Numbered from the stretch's first letter, positions 30,118 through 39,191 are shown. The stretch is 64,000 nt of DNA from Bradyrhizobium zhengyangense (GCF_022012435.1 NZ_JAKLUA010000003.1:62001-126000), one strand, 5' to 3'. Made by a program: numbers and translations. The notes: generated by a model not told the origin, from the letters alone.

Positions 30118-30393
30118 TCATGGACCGTTGCGCTCCGCGTTCTTTCCGATGATGGCTGTCACAATAAGTCCGAACATCACCAGACGCGGCAAGAAGTACA
30201 TGGGCTCCGTCGTATCGGAAACCTGGCTCGTTCCCAGCGCGAAGCGCGATATGGCATCGATGGTAAAAGCCGCCGCGAAAATCAGAAAGAACCTATCCCG
30301 CGTCCGTCGCCAAAACTTCAGAAAGAACAGAGCGACAGCCAGAGAGGCCATCGAGGCGGCGCCTGAGAGAACGCCGGCGAGGTGTGTCATCAA
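30118..30393 (-). CDS. Small membrane protein, DUF5985-like
   Basis: 91 residues with three likely membrane helices: LAGVLSGAASMASLAVALFFL, then DRFFLIFAAAFTIDAI and FLPRLVMFGLIVTAIIG. The pattern LKFWRRTRDRFFLIFAAAF after helix 1 recalls DUF5985 proteins. It is the third gene of a three-gene minus-strand set and overlaps the stop of the preceding small membrane protein by four bases (ATGA), so the two are translationally coupled and may act as a pair. Function unknown. Confidence 0.72.
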   Translation of the reverse strand: MMTHLAGVLSGAASMASLAVALFFLKFWRRTRDRFFLIFAAAFTIDAISRFALGTSQVSDTTEPMYFLPRLVMFGLIVTAIIGKNAERNGP

Positions 30394-30647
30394 CGCTCCT
30401 CCCAGATCAACCCATACAGCAGGATGAGCGTTGCCAGCAGGCCGATCGATATCCTGAGGACTGAAAGATCAGTCGTGGGAAATATCAGCTTGTCCGCCCA
30501 CAGTGCCATGTTGTTCAGTGCAAGACCCCCGAAGCAGATCGAACTCCACAGCAGAAGCCTGGAGCGCGTCCGCAGATACGCGCGAATCAGCAACCAAGCA
30601 CACAACGCCCCGGTGATCGCACACAAGCTGTATATCACCGCGGCCAT
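30390..30647 (-). CDS. Small membrane protein, DUF5985-like
   Basis: 85 residues with three predicted helices (AVIYSLCAITGALCAWLLI, LLLWSSICFGGLALNNMAL, ISIGLLATLILLYGLIW). The LIRAYLRTRSRLLLWSSICFG stretch parallels FLKFWRRTRDRFFLIFAAAF of the next gene, so these two are probably diverged relatives. It lies six bases after the stop of the gene at 30654-31025. Function unknown. Confidence 0.72.
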   Translation of the reverse strand: MAAVIYSLCAITGALCAWLLIRAYLRTRSRLLLWSSICFGGLALNNMALWADKLIFPTTDLSVLRISIGLLATLILLYGLIWEER

Positions 30648-30653
30648 AGCTTC

Positions 30654-31025
30654 CTAATCCTTCCGGAACTTGAACGCATCCGAGAATGACCGGATATGGC
30701 GGGGTTTTGCATGGATCAGATTCGTAATGGGAATTAGGTAGTGCGCATAGGCCTCTGCAAGAGCCTCGACGGCGGCGTCTCGATCCGAACGCCGGGCATA
30801 GCGATATCGCCCGCCATCTCGCACGAGAAACCCATCATCGGCGAGCCCGGCCAAGGCCACTGCCATATCGGAGGTGGGCGCATAGAGCCGCTTGGCCACG
30901 GAAGCAGCGTCCCATTGTTCGCTTGAACGCGCGTGCAGGAACAGAAGCGCTTCGAGTTGAGCCACGGAATCGATGTGTCTCACGATCAAATCCAGAACCT
31001 CTTCTGGTATTGGTGCTTTGGACAT
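30654..31025 (-). CDS. Hypothetical protein, winged-helix-like
   Basis: 123 residues, soluble. The segment DSVAQLEALLFLHARSSEQWDAASVAKRLYA followed by AVALAGLADDGFLVRDGGRYRYA looks like a small winged helix (helix, helix-turn-helix, then a beta hairpin). It may be a regulator or an adaptor for the two coupled membrane proteins downstream. First gene of the three-gene set. The assignment rests on pattern only. Confidence 0.68.
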   Translation of the reverse strand: MSKAPIPEEVLDLIVRHIDSVAQLEALLFLHARSSEQWDAASVAKRLYAPTSDMAVALAGLADDGFLVRDGGRYRYARRSDRDAAVEALAEAYAHYLIPITNLIHAKPRHIRSFSDAFKFRKD

Positions 31026-31110
31026 TCAGCGACCTCGGGCGAGCATCAGCTCGACCGCATATCAAGAATTCAAGATTGGATTGAGCGGAAGCGATCGAGT
31101 TCGCGCACTT

Positions 31111-31326
31111 TCAACCCGCATACCTCCTGGATGACTCAACCAGGCTCAGGCGCGATCGGCTTTTCAATCGTCTCACCGCAAGGGAAACCGATGGATCACA
31201 CAGAATGAACTGGAGCATCGCAATCAGGTCTTCCTGATTTTTTCTGGAAGTCGCCTGATCGTACACGGTCAGAAGTCGCTGGGCTTCCTCGATTGCGGCG
31301 ATCACGGATTCATTGTCTGACATCAT
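31111..31326 (-). CDS. Small hypothetical protein
   Basis: 71 residues from ATG 31326 (MMSDNESVIAAIEEAQ). The sequence is helical and charged (IEEAQRLLTVYDQATSRKNQEDLIAMLQFIL), with a basic C-terminus. The ribosome binding site is weak. I do not recognise it. It lies upstream of and on the same strand as the three-gene set. Confidence 0.42.
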   Translation of the reverse strand: MMSDNESVIAAIEEAQRLLTVYDQATSRKNQEDLIAMLQFILCDPSVSLAVRRLKSRSRLSLVESSRRYAG

Positions 31327-31610
31327 GCACCTGCGCTTCGGACGTTCGACTATGACACGAAGCGGATTTTCTCCCATTAGCTAGATCGTCGCCAGAGAAG
31401 GTACGGTAGCGTACATAGGCAGCCGACCACGCGCTGTCGCGGGACGTTTGAAGGGCGGATCATACCTAAGTTGAAGGTACGGCTCCCGCTCACCGGAATA
31501 GATGTCGACGTGCGGCAAGATGCTACTGAGACCTGTTCCACAGCGTCTTGTGCAGGTGTTCAACCCGCCATACGCTTCCCCGGCCAGAGTTGCGCAGTGT
31601 ACAGAAAGCG

Positions 31611-32417
31611 ATGACGCCCAAGGTTAGAAACGGTCTGTTGCGCCTGATCCCGGATGACGAGCTCTCGCGCGTTATGGACGTCTGCGAGCAGGTTAGACTC
31701 GCGCCACGTCAGGTTCTTCATCACTACATGCTGCCGATGGAGCACGTGTACTTTGTCGAAAGCGGGTTGGTGTCGGTGGCCGCGAAAGTGGGCCGCGAGA
31801 AATTCGTTGAGGTCTGGCTGATCGGATCCGAAGGACTGGTCGGCGCTCCGGTGATTCTTGCGGCCAGAGGAGTGCCGCTGCACAGAAGAACAGTCCAGTT
31901 GACAGGCGATGCCTGGCGGATCAGGACCGCGGAATTTTGCGAACTATTGGAATCCCTTCCGCACTTGCGCTCAGTCGTTGAGAGATATCTGGCCGTCGTA
32001 TTGGCCCAGACCTCCCAATCGGGTGCCTGCAACTCCTATCATAGTCTAAAGCAGCGATTGGCGCGCTGGTTGCTGATTGCCCAAAATGCCACGGGCGAAG
32101 ACGAGGTTTCGCTCACGCATGGAGTTCTGGCGGAATTGCTCGGCGTCCGGCGCGCTAGCGTTACGGAATGTCTGGAGGTCCTGCAAAGGGATGGAACGGT
32201 AGTGACCAGACGCGGTTCCGTGAAGATACAGGATGCCGCCGAGTTATCGAAGCTCTCTTGTGATTGCTTCAGGCTGATCGAACGCGAATACCGCCGTCAT
32301 CTGTTACCCGCGCTTGATACGGGCTCTCGCCAGCGGTCGCCTGTTTCGCTGCTGGCTCCGGTCGGCACGGGCGAGCCGGCACTGGTGGGCCGAGAGCCGA
32401 AACGTCCTTCCGGGTAG
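31611..32417 (+). CDS. Crp/Fnr-family transcription regulator
   Basis: 268 residues from ATG 31611. A cyclic-nucleotide-binding-like barrel occupies residues ~10-125 (HHYMLPMEHVYFVESGLVSV, GREKFVEVWLIGSEGLVGAPV). The C-terminal winged helix has LKQRLARWLLIAQNATGEDEVSLTHGVLAELLGVRRASVTECL. No FNR-type Cys cluster and no clear cAMP Arg/Ser signature are present, so the signal is unknown. The ~45-residue C-terminal tail is Pro/Arg-rich and unusual. It stands ahead of, and on the same strand as, the Cox11-cytochrome fusion and the membrane trehalose-phosphate synthase, and may control them. Confidence 0.85.
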   Translation: MTPKVRNGLLRLIPDDELSRVMDVCEQVRLAPRQVLHHYMLPMEHVYFVESGLVSVAAKVGREKFVEVWLIGSEGLVGAPVILAARGVPLHRRTVQLTGDAWRIRTAEFCELLESLPHLRSVVERYLAVVLAQTSQSGACNSYHSLKQRLARWLLIAQNATGEDEVSLTHGVLAELLGVRRASVTECLEVLQRDGTVVTRRGSVKIQDAAELSKLSCDCFRLIEREYRRHLLPALDTGSRQRSPVSLLAPVGTGEPALVGREPKRPSG

Positions 32418-32639
32418 GGTTCCCACACGGCTTCAGGTTAAGGATCCAACGGGCCTTCGCGTGTTTCATGCCTGACGTCCGTGAATGGCGCCGGCGATCA
32501 TCCGTCTCGCCAAACCAATTGCGCTTCGAAAGCGCTTCCAAGATCACGGCCTTGTCAAGCAGCATTGGAGCTTCTTTGGTCTCCTGCCCGGCGCGCTTGG
32601 TGTACTGCGCAAAGGCTTGAGCGGCCACCTGAGAGAAAA

Positions 32640-33563
32640 ATGAACGTGCGCTATCGAAATCTGAATGTTCTCGTGCCCTGCTTTGTCGGCCTCGCCATCA
32701 TGTGCGGACTGGTAGCCTATTCGCCCGAACTCTACCGTGCATTCTGTGGCGCAACGGGATATGGCGGAACGACACAAAGAGCCTATGCCGATCCAACCAC
32801 CACGTCGCAGCGAACCGTGACGATCGACTTTGACAGCAATGTCGCGCCCGGGCTGCCGTGGCGCTTTGAACCGGAACAGCGCTCGGTTACCGTTCATCTC
32901 GGCGAGCAGAAGCTGGTATTCTTCAGTGCCGAGAATCTCAGTGACAAGGCGACTGTCGGGCATGCGACATTCAACGTCACGCCGCCGACGAGCGGGATCT
33001 ACTTCAACAAGATTCAGTGCTTCTGCTTCAATGAAGAGCGTCTCGATCCGCACCAGAAGGTGGACATGCCCGTCGTCTTCTATGTCGATCCGGCATTCGC
33101 CAAGGACTCCGACATGGACCACGTCGATGCCATCACGCTCAGTTACACGTTTGGCCGTTCGGCGAGTCCGACCGACGCAAAGAATTTGTCGCGTTTTCTC
33201 GCCAATGCTGCTCCGGATGCCGTTCACGGTCTAGAACTGTTTAACCAGCGTTGCAGTGCTTGCCATGGGCTGGACCAGAACATGACCGGTCCCATGCTGG
33301 GGGGTGTGGTCGGTCACCCGGCTGGCTCCGCTGCTGGCTTCAACTACTCGCCAGCCTTGAGGAGCGCCCATCTCACCTGGTCTACCGACAAGCTCGACGA
33401 GTGGCTGGCCGGTCCGCAGAAGTTGGTGCCTGGAGCAAGAATGCCGGTTCGGGTGCTCGATGCTCTGTCTCGACACGATATCATTGCCTACCTGCGGGAG
33501 GTCGGCGAGAAGCACAGCGATCAGGCACATCCGCAAGCGCATGCATCGGGACCGGAATACTAG
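32640..33563 (+). CDS. Cox11/CtaG-like copper chaperone fused to cytochrome c
   Basis: 307 residues. One N-terminal membrane helix (NVLVPCFVGLAIMCGLVAYSP) is followed by a periplasmic Cox11 domain. It keeps FCGATGYGG, the copper-binding pair C127-F-C129 in QCFCFNEE, and the PVVFYVDP segment. Cox11 delivers copper to CuB of cytochrome oxidase. From residue ~195 a class I cytochrome c domain follows (NQRCSACHG, C205-C208-H209; axial Met probably in PGARMPV). Both parts would sit on the periplasmic face, so the topology is consistent. Usual Cox11 is ~190-200 residues with no haem domain. No oxidase subunits are adjacent, which is odd for a CtaG gene. The start is ATG 32640, following GAGAG. Confidence 0.88.
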   Translation: MNVRYRNLNVLVPCFVGLAIMCGLVAYSPELYRAFCGATGYGGTTQRAYADPTTTSQRTVTIDFDSNVAPGLPWRFEPEQRSVTVHLGEQKLVFFSAENLSDKATVGHATFNVTPPTSGIYFNKIQCFCFNEERLDPHQKVDMPVVFYVDPAFAKDSDMDHVDAITLSYTFGRSASPTDAKNLSRFLANAAPDAVHGLELFNQRCSACHGLDQNMTGPMLGGVVGHPAGSAAGFNYSPALRSAHLTWSTDKLDEWLAGPQKLVPGARMPVRVLDALSRHDIIAYLREVGEKHSDQAHPQAHASGPEY

Positions 33564-33612
33564 CGGGTCTCGAAACATTCCACGCGACACGGCAGTGGGT
33601 TGCAGGAGATCG

Positions 33613-35961
33613 ATGGAGCACCGAATGGACCGTAGCGAAGGTAAATTCGAGCGGCGCGGCCGCGACTGGATTCGGCGCGTGGCTCAACGGCCGCTCCGCG
33701 ATCCGCTCGCTCGCTACACGCTGCTCGGTCTCCTCGCTGCCGGCGTCGTGATTGCGGCGTTGACCTTGCTGGCCGCCGTCATGGTCGAGGACTGGTCCCA
33801 GCGTGATATCGACCTGCGTTCGCGCCTCGTATTCCGATCGATCCGAGACCAGGTCGCTACGGCGATGACGGCAAAGCCGGACACTGATCTTGCTCAGGTG
33901 TTCGAGCGGATTACCGAGGATGAACGGATACTGGCCCTCGGCTTCTGCTCCGCGCAGGGCCAGCTGCGATACGCGACCAAGGAGTTTCCGAAGTCCGTCA
34001 CTTGCGACAGCCTGAAGCGAGCCAGGTCCAACGCCTTCGCTGCGATCGCGGATTCCGGCCGCCACATCCACATCAGTTCCTTTCCGATCACCGTCGCAGT
34101 CTCGACGGGCCATTTGCTGGTGCTGCACGATCTGGCTTATATAGAGACGCGTACGAACGAGGCTCGCCTTTACACGATGCTTGCTCTGGTCGGCGTGACA
34201 TCAGGCCTGGGGCTGCTCGCCACAGCCATCGTGCTCGCACTTATGCGAGCCTGGACCCGTTCGATTCGGGGCGCTCTCACCGAGGTGCGACACGGGGCCG
34301 CCGACGAAGCTCTGGTGCATAGCCCCTTTCCGATCAGCCGTGAGGTCCACGCGGCTCTCTCGGAGCTAAGAATGGAGCGTCGTTTCGCGAATGGCATTCA
34401 CGTCGAATGGTCGCCGAAGACCCTGCATCGCCTGTTGCTCGAGGAACTGCCGGATGCCCAAGTCCTCGTCGTGTCCAATCGCGAGCCCTACATTCACAAC
34501 CGCTCCGCCGGCGAGATCACGTTGCAGATTCCGGCGAGCGGCCTGGTGGCTGCCCTCGAGCCGGTGATGCGAGCTTGTGGCGGAACATGGATTGCGCACG
34601 GCTCGGGCTCCGCCGACCGCGACACGGTCGATGCCGCCGACAGATTGCGCGTGCCTCCCGGCGAGCCGACATACCTGCTGCGGCGGGTATGGCTCTCGGA
34701 GAAGGAACAGAGCGGCTACTACTACGGGCTGGCCAACGAAGGGCTATGGCCGCTTTGTCACATCGCATTTGTACGCCCGACCTTTCGGGAGGAGGATTGG
34801 GTTCAGTACCGGAAGGTGAACGAGCAGTTCGCCGACGTAATCGTCGAGGAGGCGACCTGCGACGATCCGATCGTTCTGGTCCAGGATTATCATTTCGCCC
34901 TGCTGCCCCGGATGATCCGCGATCGGCTGCCAAAGGCAACGGTCATCGCTTTCTGGCACATCCCCTGGCCCAACGCCGAAACGTTCGGGATTTGTCCTTG
35001 GCGACGCGAAATCATCGACGGGCTACTCGGGAGCACCATCCTTGGCTTTCATACACAGTTCCATTGCAACAATTTTCTCGAAGCGGCTGATCGTTTCATG
35101 GAAAGTCGCATCGATCGGGAACATGCCTCTGTCACTTTCCGTGGGCAGGAGACGCTGATCAGGCCCTATCCGATCTCAATCGAATGGCCGCCGGCGGCGC
35201 TCGTCGACCAGGCACCTGTTCGGGAGTGTCGCGACGCGGTCCGAAGGCGCTTCTCGCTGCCTGCTGATGCCCGCATCGCTGTCGGCATAGAGCGGTTCGA
35301 CTATACCAAGGGTATTCTTGATCGCATTCGCGCGATCGACGATCTGCTAAGGTGCCATCCCGAGTGGATCGGGCGGCTCGTCTTCATTCAGGCAGCGGCC
35401 CCCACTCGCAGTAAGCTCGCTACCTATAGCTCTCTGCAGGGTGAGGCCGAACGACTGGTCGCGGACGTGAACGCGCGACACGGCAAGGGAGATTTTCAGC
35501 CGATTCGTCTTGTCGTGCGACATCACGAGCCTGACGAGGTTCTCGAACTTTTTAGAGCCTCGGATATGTGCATTGTTTCCAGCTTGCATGACGGCATGAA
35601 TCTGGTTGCCAAGGAATTTGTGGCCGCGCGCGACGACGAGCATGGCGTGCTGATCCTTTCGAGCTTCGCCGGAGCCTCACGCGAACTGTCGGAGGCGTTG
35701 ATTGTCAATCCATATGACACGCACGGAATGGCTGAGGCGTTCGTCCGGGCGTTGCAGATGCCGCCCGCGGAGCAACGCGACCGCATGCGGCTGATGCGCG
35801 ATCTCGTGCGCGAGCGGAACGTCTATCGGTGGGCGGCGCAGATGCTGCTCGATGCAGCTCGCCTTCGTCGGCGTCAGCGGATCGTCTGGTCCAACGCGCC
35901 CCATGCCGGTCGGGCCGGCTCGCAAGCCATGCTGCCCGCGAGCCAGCGCAGGACGGCCTGA
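33613..35961 (+). CDS. Membrane-anchored trehalose-6-phosphate synthase with sensor-like N-terminus
   Basis: 782 residues from ATG 33613 (AGGAG four bases ahead). TM1 at ~36-58, a ~125-residue periplasmic domain and TM2 at ~187-213 precede a short HAMP-like linker and then a GT20 domain from residue ~284 (VLVVSNREPYIHN). The catalytic part keeps VQDYHFALLP, FWHIPWP, IERFDYTKGIL and [16 protein letters not shown], as in OtsA. The two-helix plus periplasmic-loop layout is that of sensor kinases and chemoreceptors, so activity may respond to an external cue. No phosphatase domain is attached. The gene follows the Cox11-cytochrome fusion by 49 bases on the same strand. The product could also be another glucosyl-phosphate. 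Confidence 0.88.
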   Translation: MEHRMDRSEGKFERRGRDWIRRVAQRPLRDPLARYTLLGLLAAGVVIAALTLLAAVMVEDWSQRDIDLRSRLVFRSIRDQVATAMTAKPDTDLAQVFERITEDERILALGFCSAQGQLRYATKEFPKSVTCDSLKRARSNAFAAIADSGRHIHISSFPITVAVSTGHLLVLHDLAYIETRTNEARLYTMLALVGVTSGLGLLATAIVLALMRAWTRSIRGALTEVRHGAADEALVHSPFPISREVHAALSELRMERRFANGIHVEWSPKTLHRLLLEELPDAQVLVVSNREPYIHNRSAGEITLQIPASGLVAALEPVMRACGGTWIAHGSGSADRDTVDAADRLRVPPGEPTYLLRRVWLSEKEQSGYYYGLANEGLWPLCHIAFVRPTFREEDWVQYRKVNEQFADVIVEEATCDDPIVLVQDYHFALLPRMIRDRLPKATVIAFWHIPWPNAETFGICPWRREIIDGLLGSTILGFHTQFHCNNFLEAADRFMESRIDREHASVTFRGQETLIRPYPISIEWPPAALVDQAPVRECRDAVRRRFSLPADARIAVGIERFDYTKGILDRIRAIDDLLRCHPEWIGRLVFIQAAAPTRSKLATYSSLQGEAERLVADVNARHGKGDFQPIRLVVRHHEPDEVLELFRASDMCIVSSLHDGMNLVAKEFVAARDDEHGVLILSSFAGASRELSEALIVNPYDTHGMAEAFVRALQMPPAEQRDRMRLMRDLVRERNVYRWAAQMLLDAARLRRRQRIVWSNAPHAGRAGSQAMLPASQRRTA

Positions 35962-36028
35962 CTGAATGGCCATCGCCTGTTGAGGGTGAGCAAACCGCAG
36001 TCGCCAGTGCTTCGGATACCCGCGCGGA

Positions 36029-38047
36029 TCAGTTCTCGAAGCTGTCGATGACTGCGTCAGCGATCGCACGCTTGGTGACGATGCCGACTATGTCGTTCAC
36101 GCGTGGGCGGGAGCTGCCTTGGAAAACGATTGCGGCACCGGCGCGGTGGCGCTTGAGTCTCGCAAGCACCAGGCTCAGGAGGTCCTGATCGCGACAAATG
36201 ACGATCCGCCGTTCGGCAAATCTTTCGACGAAAAGGTCAGAGTTGATTTGAGATTCCATCCACAGACCCGAACGCGGCGGAATTAGCCCTACGATCCGGC
36301 CGTCCCGCTCGACGACGATCGCTCGTGCGTCATTAGTATCTTCCGCAGGCAACGCTTGTTTCAGCGTGGTGCCTGCCCTGGCCACGATAAAGCGCTGCTC
36401 CATGATGTCTTGGGCCTGCCTAACCAGATATAGATTGATATGTCGCTCCTTGGGGATACGGTGGCCGCGATGGCGCAGCTTGATCGTGTAGATCGTCTCA
36501 TTGATGAGCGCGCGCCTTACGCCTGCAGCCAGCGCCACCGCAACGATCACCGGCACAATGACCGCGTAGTCACGGGTCATTTCGAACACCATGACGATGG
36601 CCGTCATCACGCCGCCCGTTCCCGCGCCGACCATGGCCGCCATTCCAACGATCGCGGCCGAGGAAGGCGTCAGTCCGGAATGAGGCAAAATAGAACTGGT
36701 CGCGGCCGCAAAGGCGGCACCCAAAGTGGCGCCAAGATAGAGCGAAGGAGAGAAGATCCCACCCGAGGCCCCACAGCCGAGGCTGACGGTCGTGGCAACC
36801 AGCTTCAGCGCAAAGAGCAGCGCAAGAAGACCCGCCGCAGCCATCTTGTGGTCCAGGATATCCTGAATGACCGAATAGCCGACCCCATCAATGTAGGAAT
36901 GTCCGAACGCGCGACTAAGTCCCACCATCATCAGGCCGATCACCGCCATGCCCACGATGTTCTGGACGTATTCGTTTGCCGACAGCTTCGGAAACCCATC
37001 CTCCATGAAAACGAGCAGTCGGATAAACAACCAGGCTGCGACGCCGCACAGCAGTCCAAGCAGGACGAACGCAATCGCCTCCTGCGGATTGAACGACGCA
37101 ACCAAGGGAAACTGAATGTCAGGCACCGCAAAGGCAGGATCTGGGCCGATCAGAATTCGCCCGATCGTCGTCGCAGCGCCAGTCGCCACGACGACGGGAA
37201 GGAAGGTGCGGTTCGACACTTCCGGTAGGAGAATTTCGAGAGCAAACAGCACGCCGCCAAGCGGCGTGTTGAACGTCGCGGCAATACCCGCGCCGGCGCC
37301 GGCGGACAGTAGCGTTATCTTCTGCCGCGTGGAGAGTCCGATGAATTGAGAGAAGGCCGAGCCGAGCGCCGACCCGATCTGGATGATCGGCCCCTCGCGC
37401 CCGACAGCGGCGCCGCTGCCTATCGATATTGCGGAAGCCAGAGCCTTGATCAGCGCCACCGTGCCGCGGATGTTGCCTCGCTTGTAGAAGATCGCGTCCA
37501 TCACCTCGGGGACGCCGTGCCCCTTTGCCTCGGGAGCAAAGCGCCTCACGAGAAAAACGACAATCAGGCCCCCGACGATCGGCGAAAACAGAATGAAGTC
37601 GCCAAAGTGGCTGGGACCCTCGCTGATATTAGCATCGTAAACGAAACTGATTCTGCCATTGTAAGAGACGTTGTGCACGAAGCCGATCAGGGCGCGGAAC
37701 GCAACCGCGCCTAGCCCAGTCATCACCCCGATAACCAACGCGAGGCCACAAAGAACGAGCAGGCTCACTCGCCGTTCCTCTGGCAGCGATTTGCGGCTGT
37801 CGGCTGCGATGGCTTTGATATTGTCGGGAGTCAGCACCACGGGTACTCGGGTCACAATGGTTGGATCGAGATCAAAATAGCGAGATACAGACCCACCTGC
37901 CAGAAAGCCTTCCGGAGGCTCTCGGCGAGCGGACGGTTGACGGCGACCCCGGACGGCCTCTGATCGAGAGTCCGGAAAACCACTAGGCAATCGCCCGTTT
38001 ATCAAGTGATGGCCAATTGTACTCCGGAAATTGCATCGAATCTGCAA
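36029..38047 (-). CDS. ClC-type chloride channel/transporter with CBS domains
   Basis: Up to 672 residues. The ClC selectivity segments are present: GSGAAVGREGPIIQIGSA with the gating Glu in GREGP, and GCGASGGIFSPSLYLGA. Two CBS domains follow after residue ~540 (AQDIMEQRFIVARAGTTLKQALP, and the second ending VGIVTKRAIADAVIDSF) and would regulate gating by nucleotide binding. GREGP together with a CBS pair is typical of bacterial Cl-/H+ antiporters. The N-terminus is uncertain: the ATG at 38047 overlaps the upstream monooxygenase gene by 65 bases, and the first ~55 residues are not family-like. A TTG or GTG inside that region may be the real start. Confidence 0.87.
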   Translation of the reverse strand: MQIRCNFRSTIGHHLINGRLPSGFPDSRSEAVRGRRQPSARREPPEGFLAGGSVSRYFDLDPTIVTRVPVVLTPDNIKAIAADSRKSLPEERRVSLLVLCGLALVIGVMTGLGAVAFRALIGFVHNVSYNGRISFVYDANISEGPSHFGDFILFSPIVGGLIVVFLVRRFAPEAKGHGVPEVMDAIFYKRGNIRGTVALIKALASAISIGSGAAVGREGPIIQIGSALGSAFSQFIGLSTRQKITLLSAGAGAGIAATFNTPLGGVLFALEILLPEVSNRTFLPVVVATGAATTIGRILIGPDPAFAVPDIQFPLVASFNPQEAIAFVLLGLLCGVAAWLFIRLLVFMEDGFPKLSANEYVQNIVGMAVIGLMMVGLSRAFGHSYIDGVGYSVIQDILDHKMAAAGLLALLFALKLVATTVSLGCGASGGIFSPSLYLGATLGAAFAAATSSILPHSGLTPSSAAIVGMAAMVGAGTGGVMTAIVMVFEMTRDYAVIVPVIVAVALAAGVRRALINETIYTIKLRHRGHRIPKERHINLYLVRQAQDIMEQRFIVARAGTTLKQALPAEDTNDARAIVVERDGRIVGLIPPRSGLWMESQINSDLFVERFAERRIVICRDQDLLSLVLARLKRHRAGAAIVFQGSSRPRVNDIVGIVTKRAIADAVIDSFEN

Positions 38048-39191
38048 TATCCCGGCCTACGGCGAGCCTGGCCAGGCCGGGAAATGCAAAGGCCTTGACC
38101 ACCAGGTTGCGGAACAGCAGCCCGAGTTGGGTCTTCGGCGCAAAGGCACCGGCAAAGCGCTCGGCCCCGCGCTGCTTCCCATTGATGTAGCGTCGCAGCA
38201 ATGCCTCGTATCTGTTGAATGCAAGTCGATATTGCCCGGCCGCAGCGCCGAGTTCGCCGGCAAGCACGTAGGCCGAAATCATCGCGAGCGCCGAGCCTTG
38301 TCCGGCCAGCAGCGAGACGCAGAAGGCGGCGTCGCCCACCAGCGCGGTGCGGCCGCAAGACCAGCTTTGCATCCGGATCTGACTGACGCTGTCGAAATAG
38401 AGTGACTGCGTTTGCTCAAGCTCGCCGAGAACCTTGCGACATTCCCAGCCATCATGACGGTAGAGATCTCGGAGTAGCGCTTTCTGAGCATCAATCGTGA
38501 TAGGTAGTTCCTCCTGTCTTGCAACGAAAACAAACAGGAACAGCGTGCGATCGTCGCGTAACGTGAAACGACCGAGCATCCGGCCCGGTCGTCCGTACAT
38601 CATATAAATGTCCTCGTCGCGAGGGCGATAGCCACGCGCCTCAAACGCCGCGACGGCATAGCCTAGGTGCTTTTCGAACCTGGATTGCGGCCCGAAGGCG
38701 AGCTTGCGCGTACGCGAATGCAGGCCGTCGGCTCCAATCACCAGATCGAACCGTCGTTCGCGTTCGCGCTCGAATTGGACTCGAACACAATCCGGCTGCT
38801 CTTCCATGGAGACGATCGTGTCACCAAATATGGTCTCGACCTGCCCCTGCGATTTGTCAAAAAGCAAGCGGGAGAGGTCGCTTCGTTGGAGTGTCACGTA
38901 GCGCCCGGCCGTCAATTCCGAGAATATCTCTGTGCCGAATCCGGCAACCGGCTGCCCCGTGCCATTTACGATGCGCATTGCCCGCGCATGATAGCCGACG
39001 CGATTTATATCGCCGAGCAGATCCATCCGCTCCGCGAGATCATAGCCGAGTCCCCAAAAGTCGATAACATAACCACCATGTCGCAAGGCGGGGGCCTGCT
39101 CAACGATCGTCGCCTCGAAGTCCGCCGCCTTCAACCAATATGCAAGGGTAGGGCCCGCAATGCCCGCGCCGGAAATCAAGACAGTTCTCAT
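37983..39191 (-). CDS. FAD-dependent monooxygenase (UbiH/TetX-like)
   Basis: 402 residues from ATG 39191. The N-terminal Rossmann fold reads VLISGAGIAGPTLAYWLKAADFEATIVEQ. The middle DG motif is FDLVIGADGLHSRTR and the GD motif is GRTALVGDAAFCVSLLAGQGSALAM, so both FAD contacts are intact. The family hydroxylates aromatic or polyketide substrates with NAD(P)H and O2, and the substrate is unknown. It ends where the ClC gene begins, and the two are probably cotranscribed. No strong ribosome binding site is visible before the start. Confidence 0.87.
   Translation of the reverse strand: MRTVLISGAGIAGPTLAYWLKAADFEATIVEQAPALRHGGYVIDFWGLGYDLAERMDLLGDINRVGYHARAMRIVNGTGQPVAGFGTEIFSELTAGRYVTLQRSDLSRLLFDKSQGQVETIFGDTIVSMEEQPDCVRVQFERERERRFDLVIGADGLHSRTRKLAFGPQSRFEKHLGYAVAAFEARGYRPRDEDIYMMYGRPGRMLGRFTLRDDRTLFLFVFVARQEELPITIDAQKALLRDLYRHDGWECRKVLGELEQTQSLYFDSVSQIRMQSWSCGRTALVGDAAFCVSLLAGQGSALAMISAYVLAGELGAAAGQYRLAFNRYEALLRRYINGKQRGAERFAGAFAPKTQLGLLFRNLVVKAFAFPGLARLAVGRDIADSMQFPEYNWPSLDKRAIA

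Noticed and set aside
29610..30121. Two overlapping minus-strand open frames of 155 and 150 codons
   Set aside because: They have no family motif, no ribosome binding site and a composition like frame shadow, so a gene could not be supported.
32269..32628. A 119-codon minus-strand frame overlapping the Crp gene end
   Set aside because: The first part (MLLDKAVILEALSKRNWFGE) looks protein-like, but the rest is antisense to the regulator and lacks a known domain. Too weak to list.
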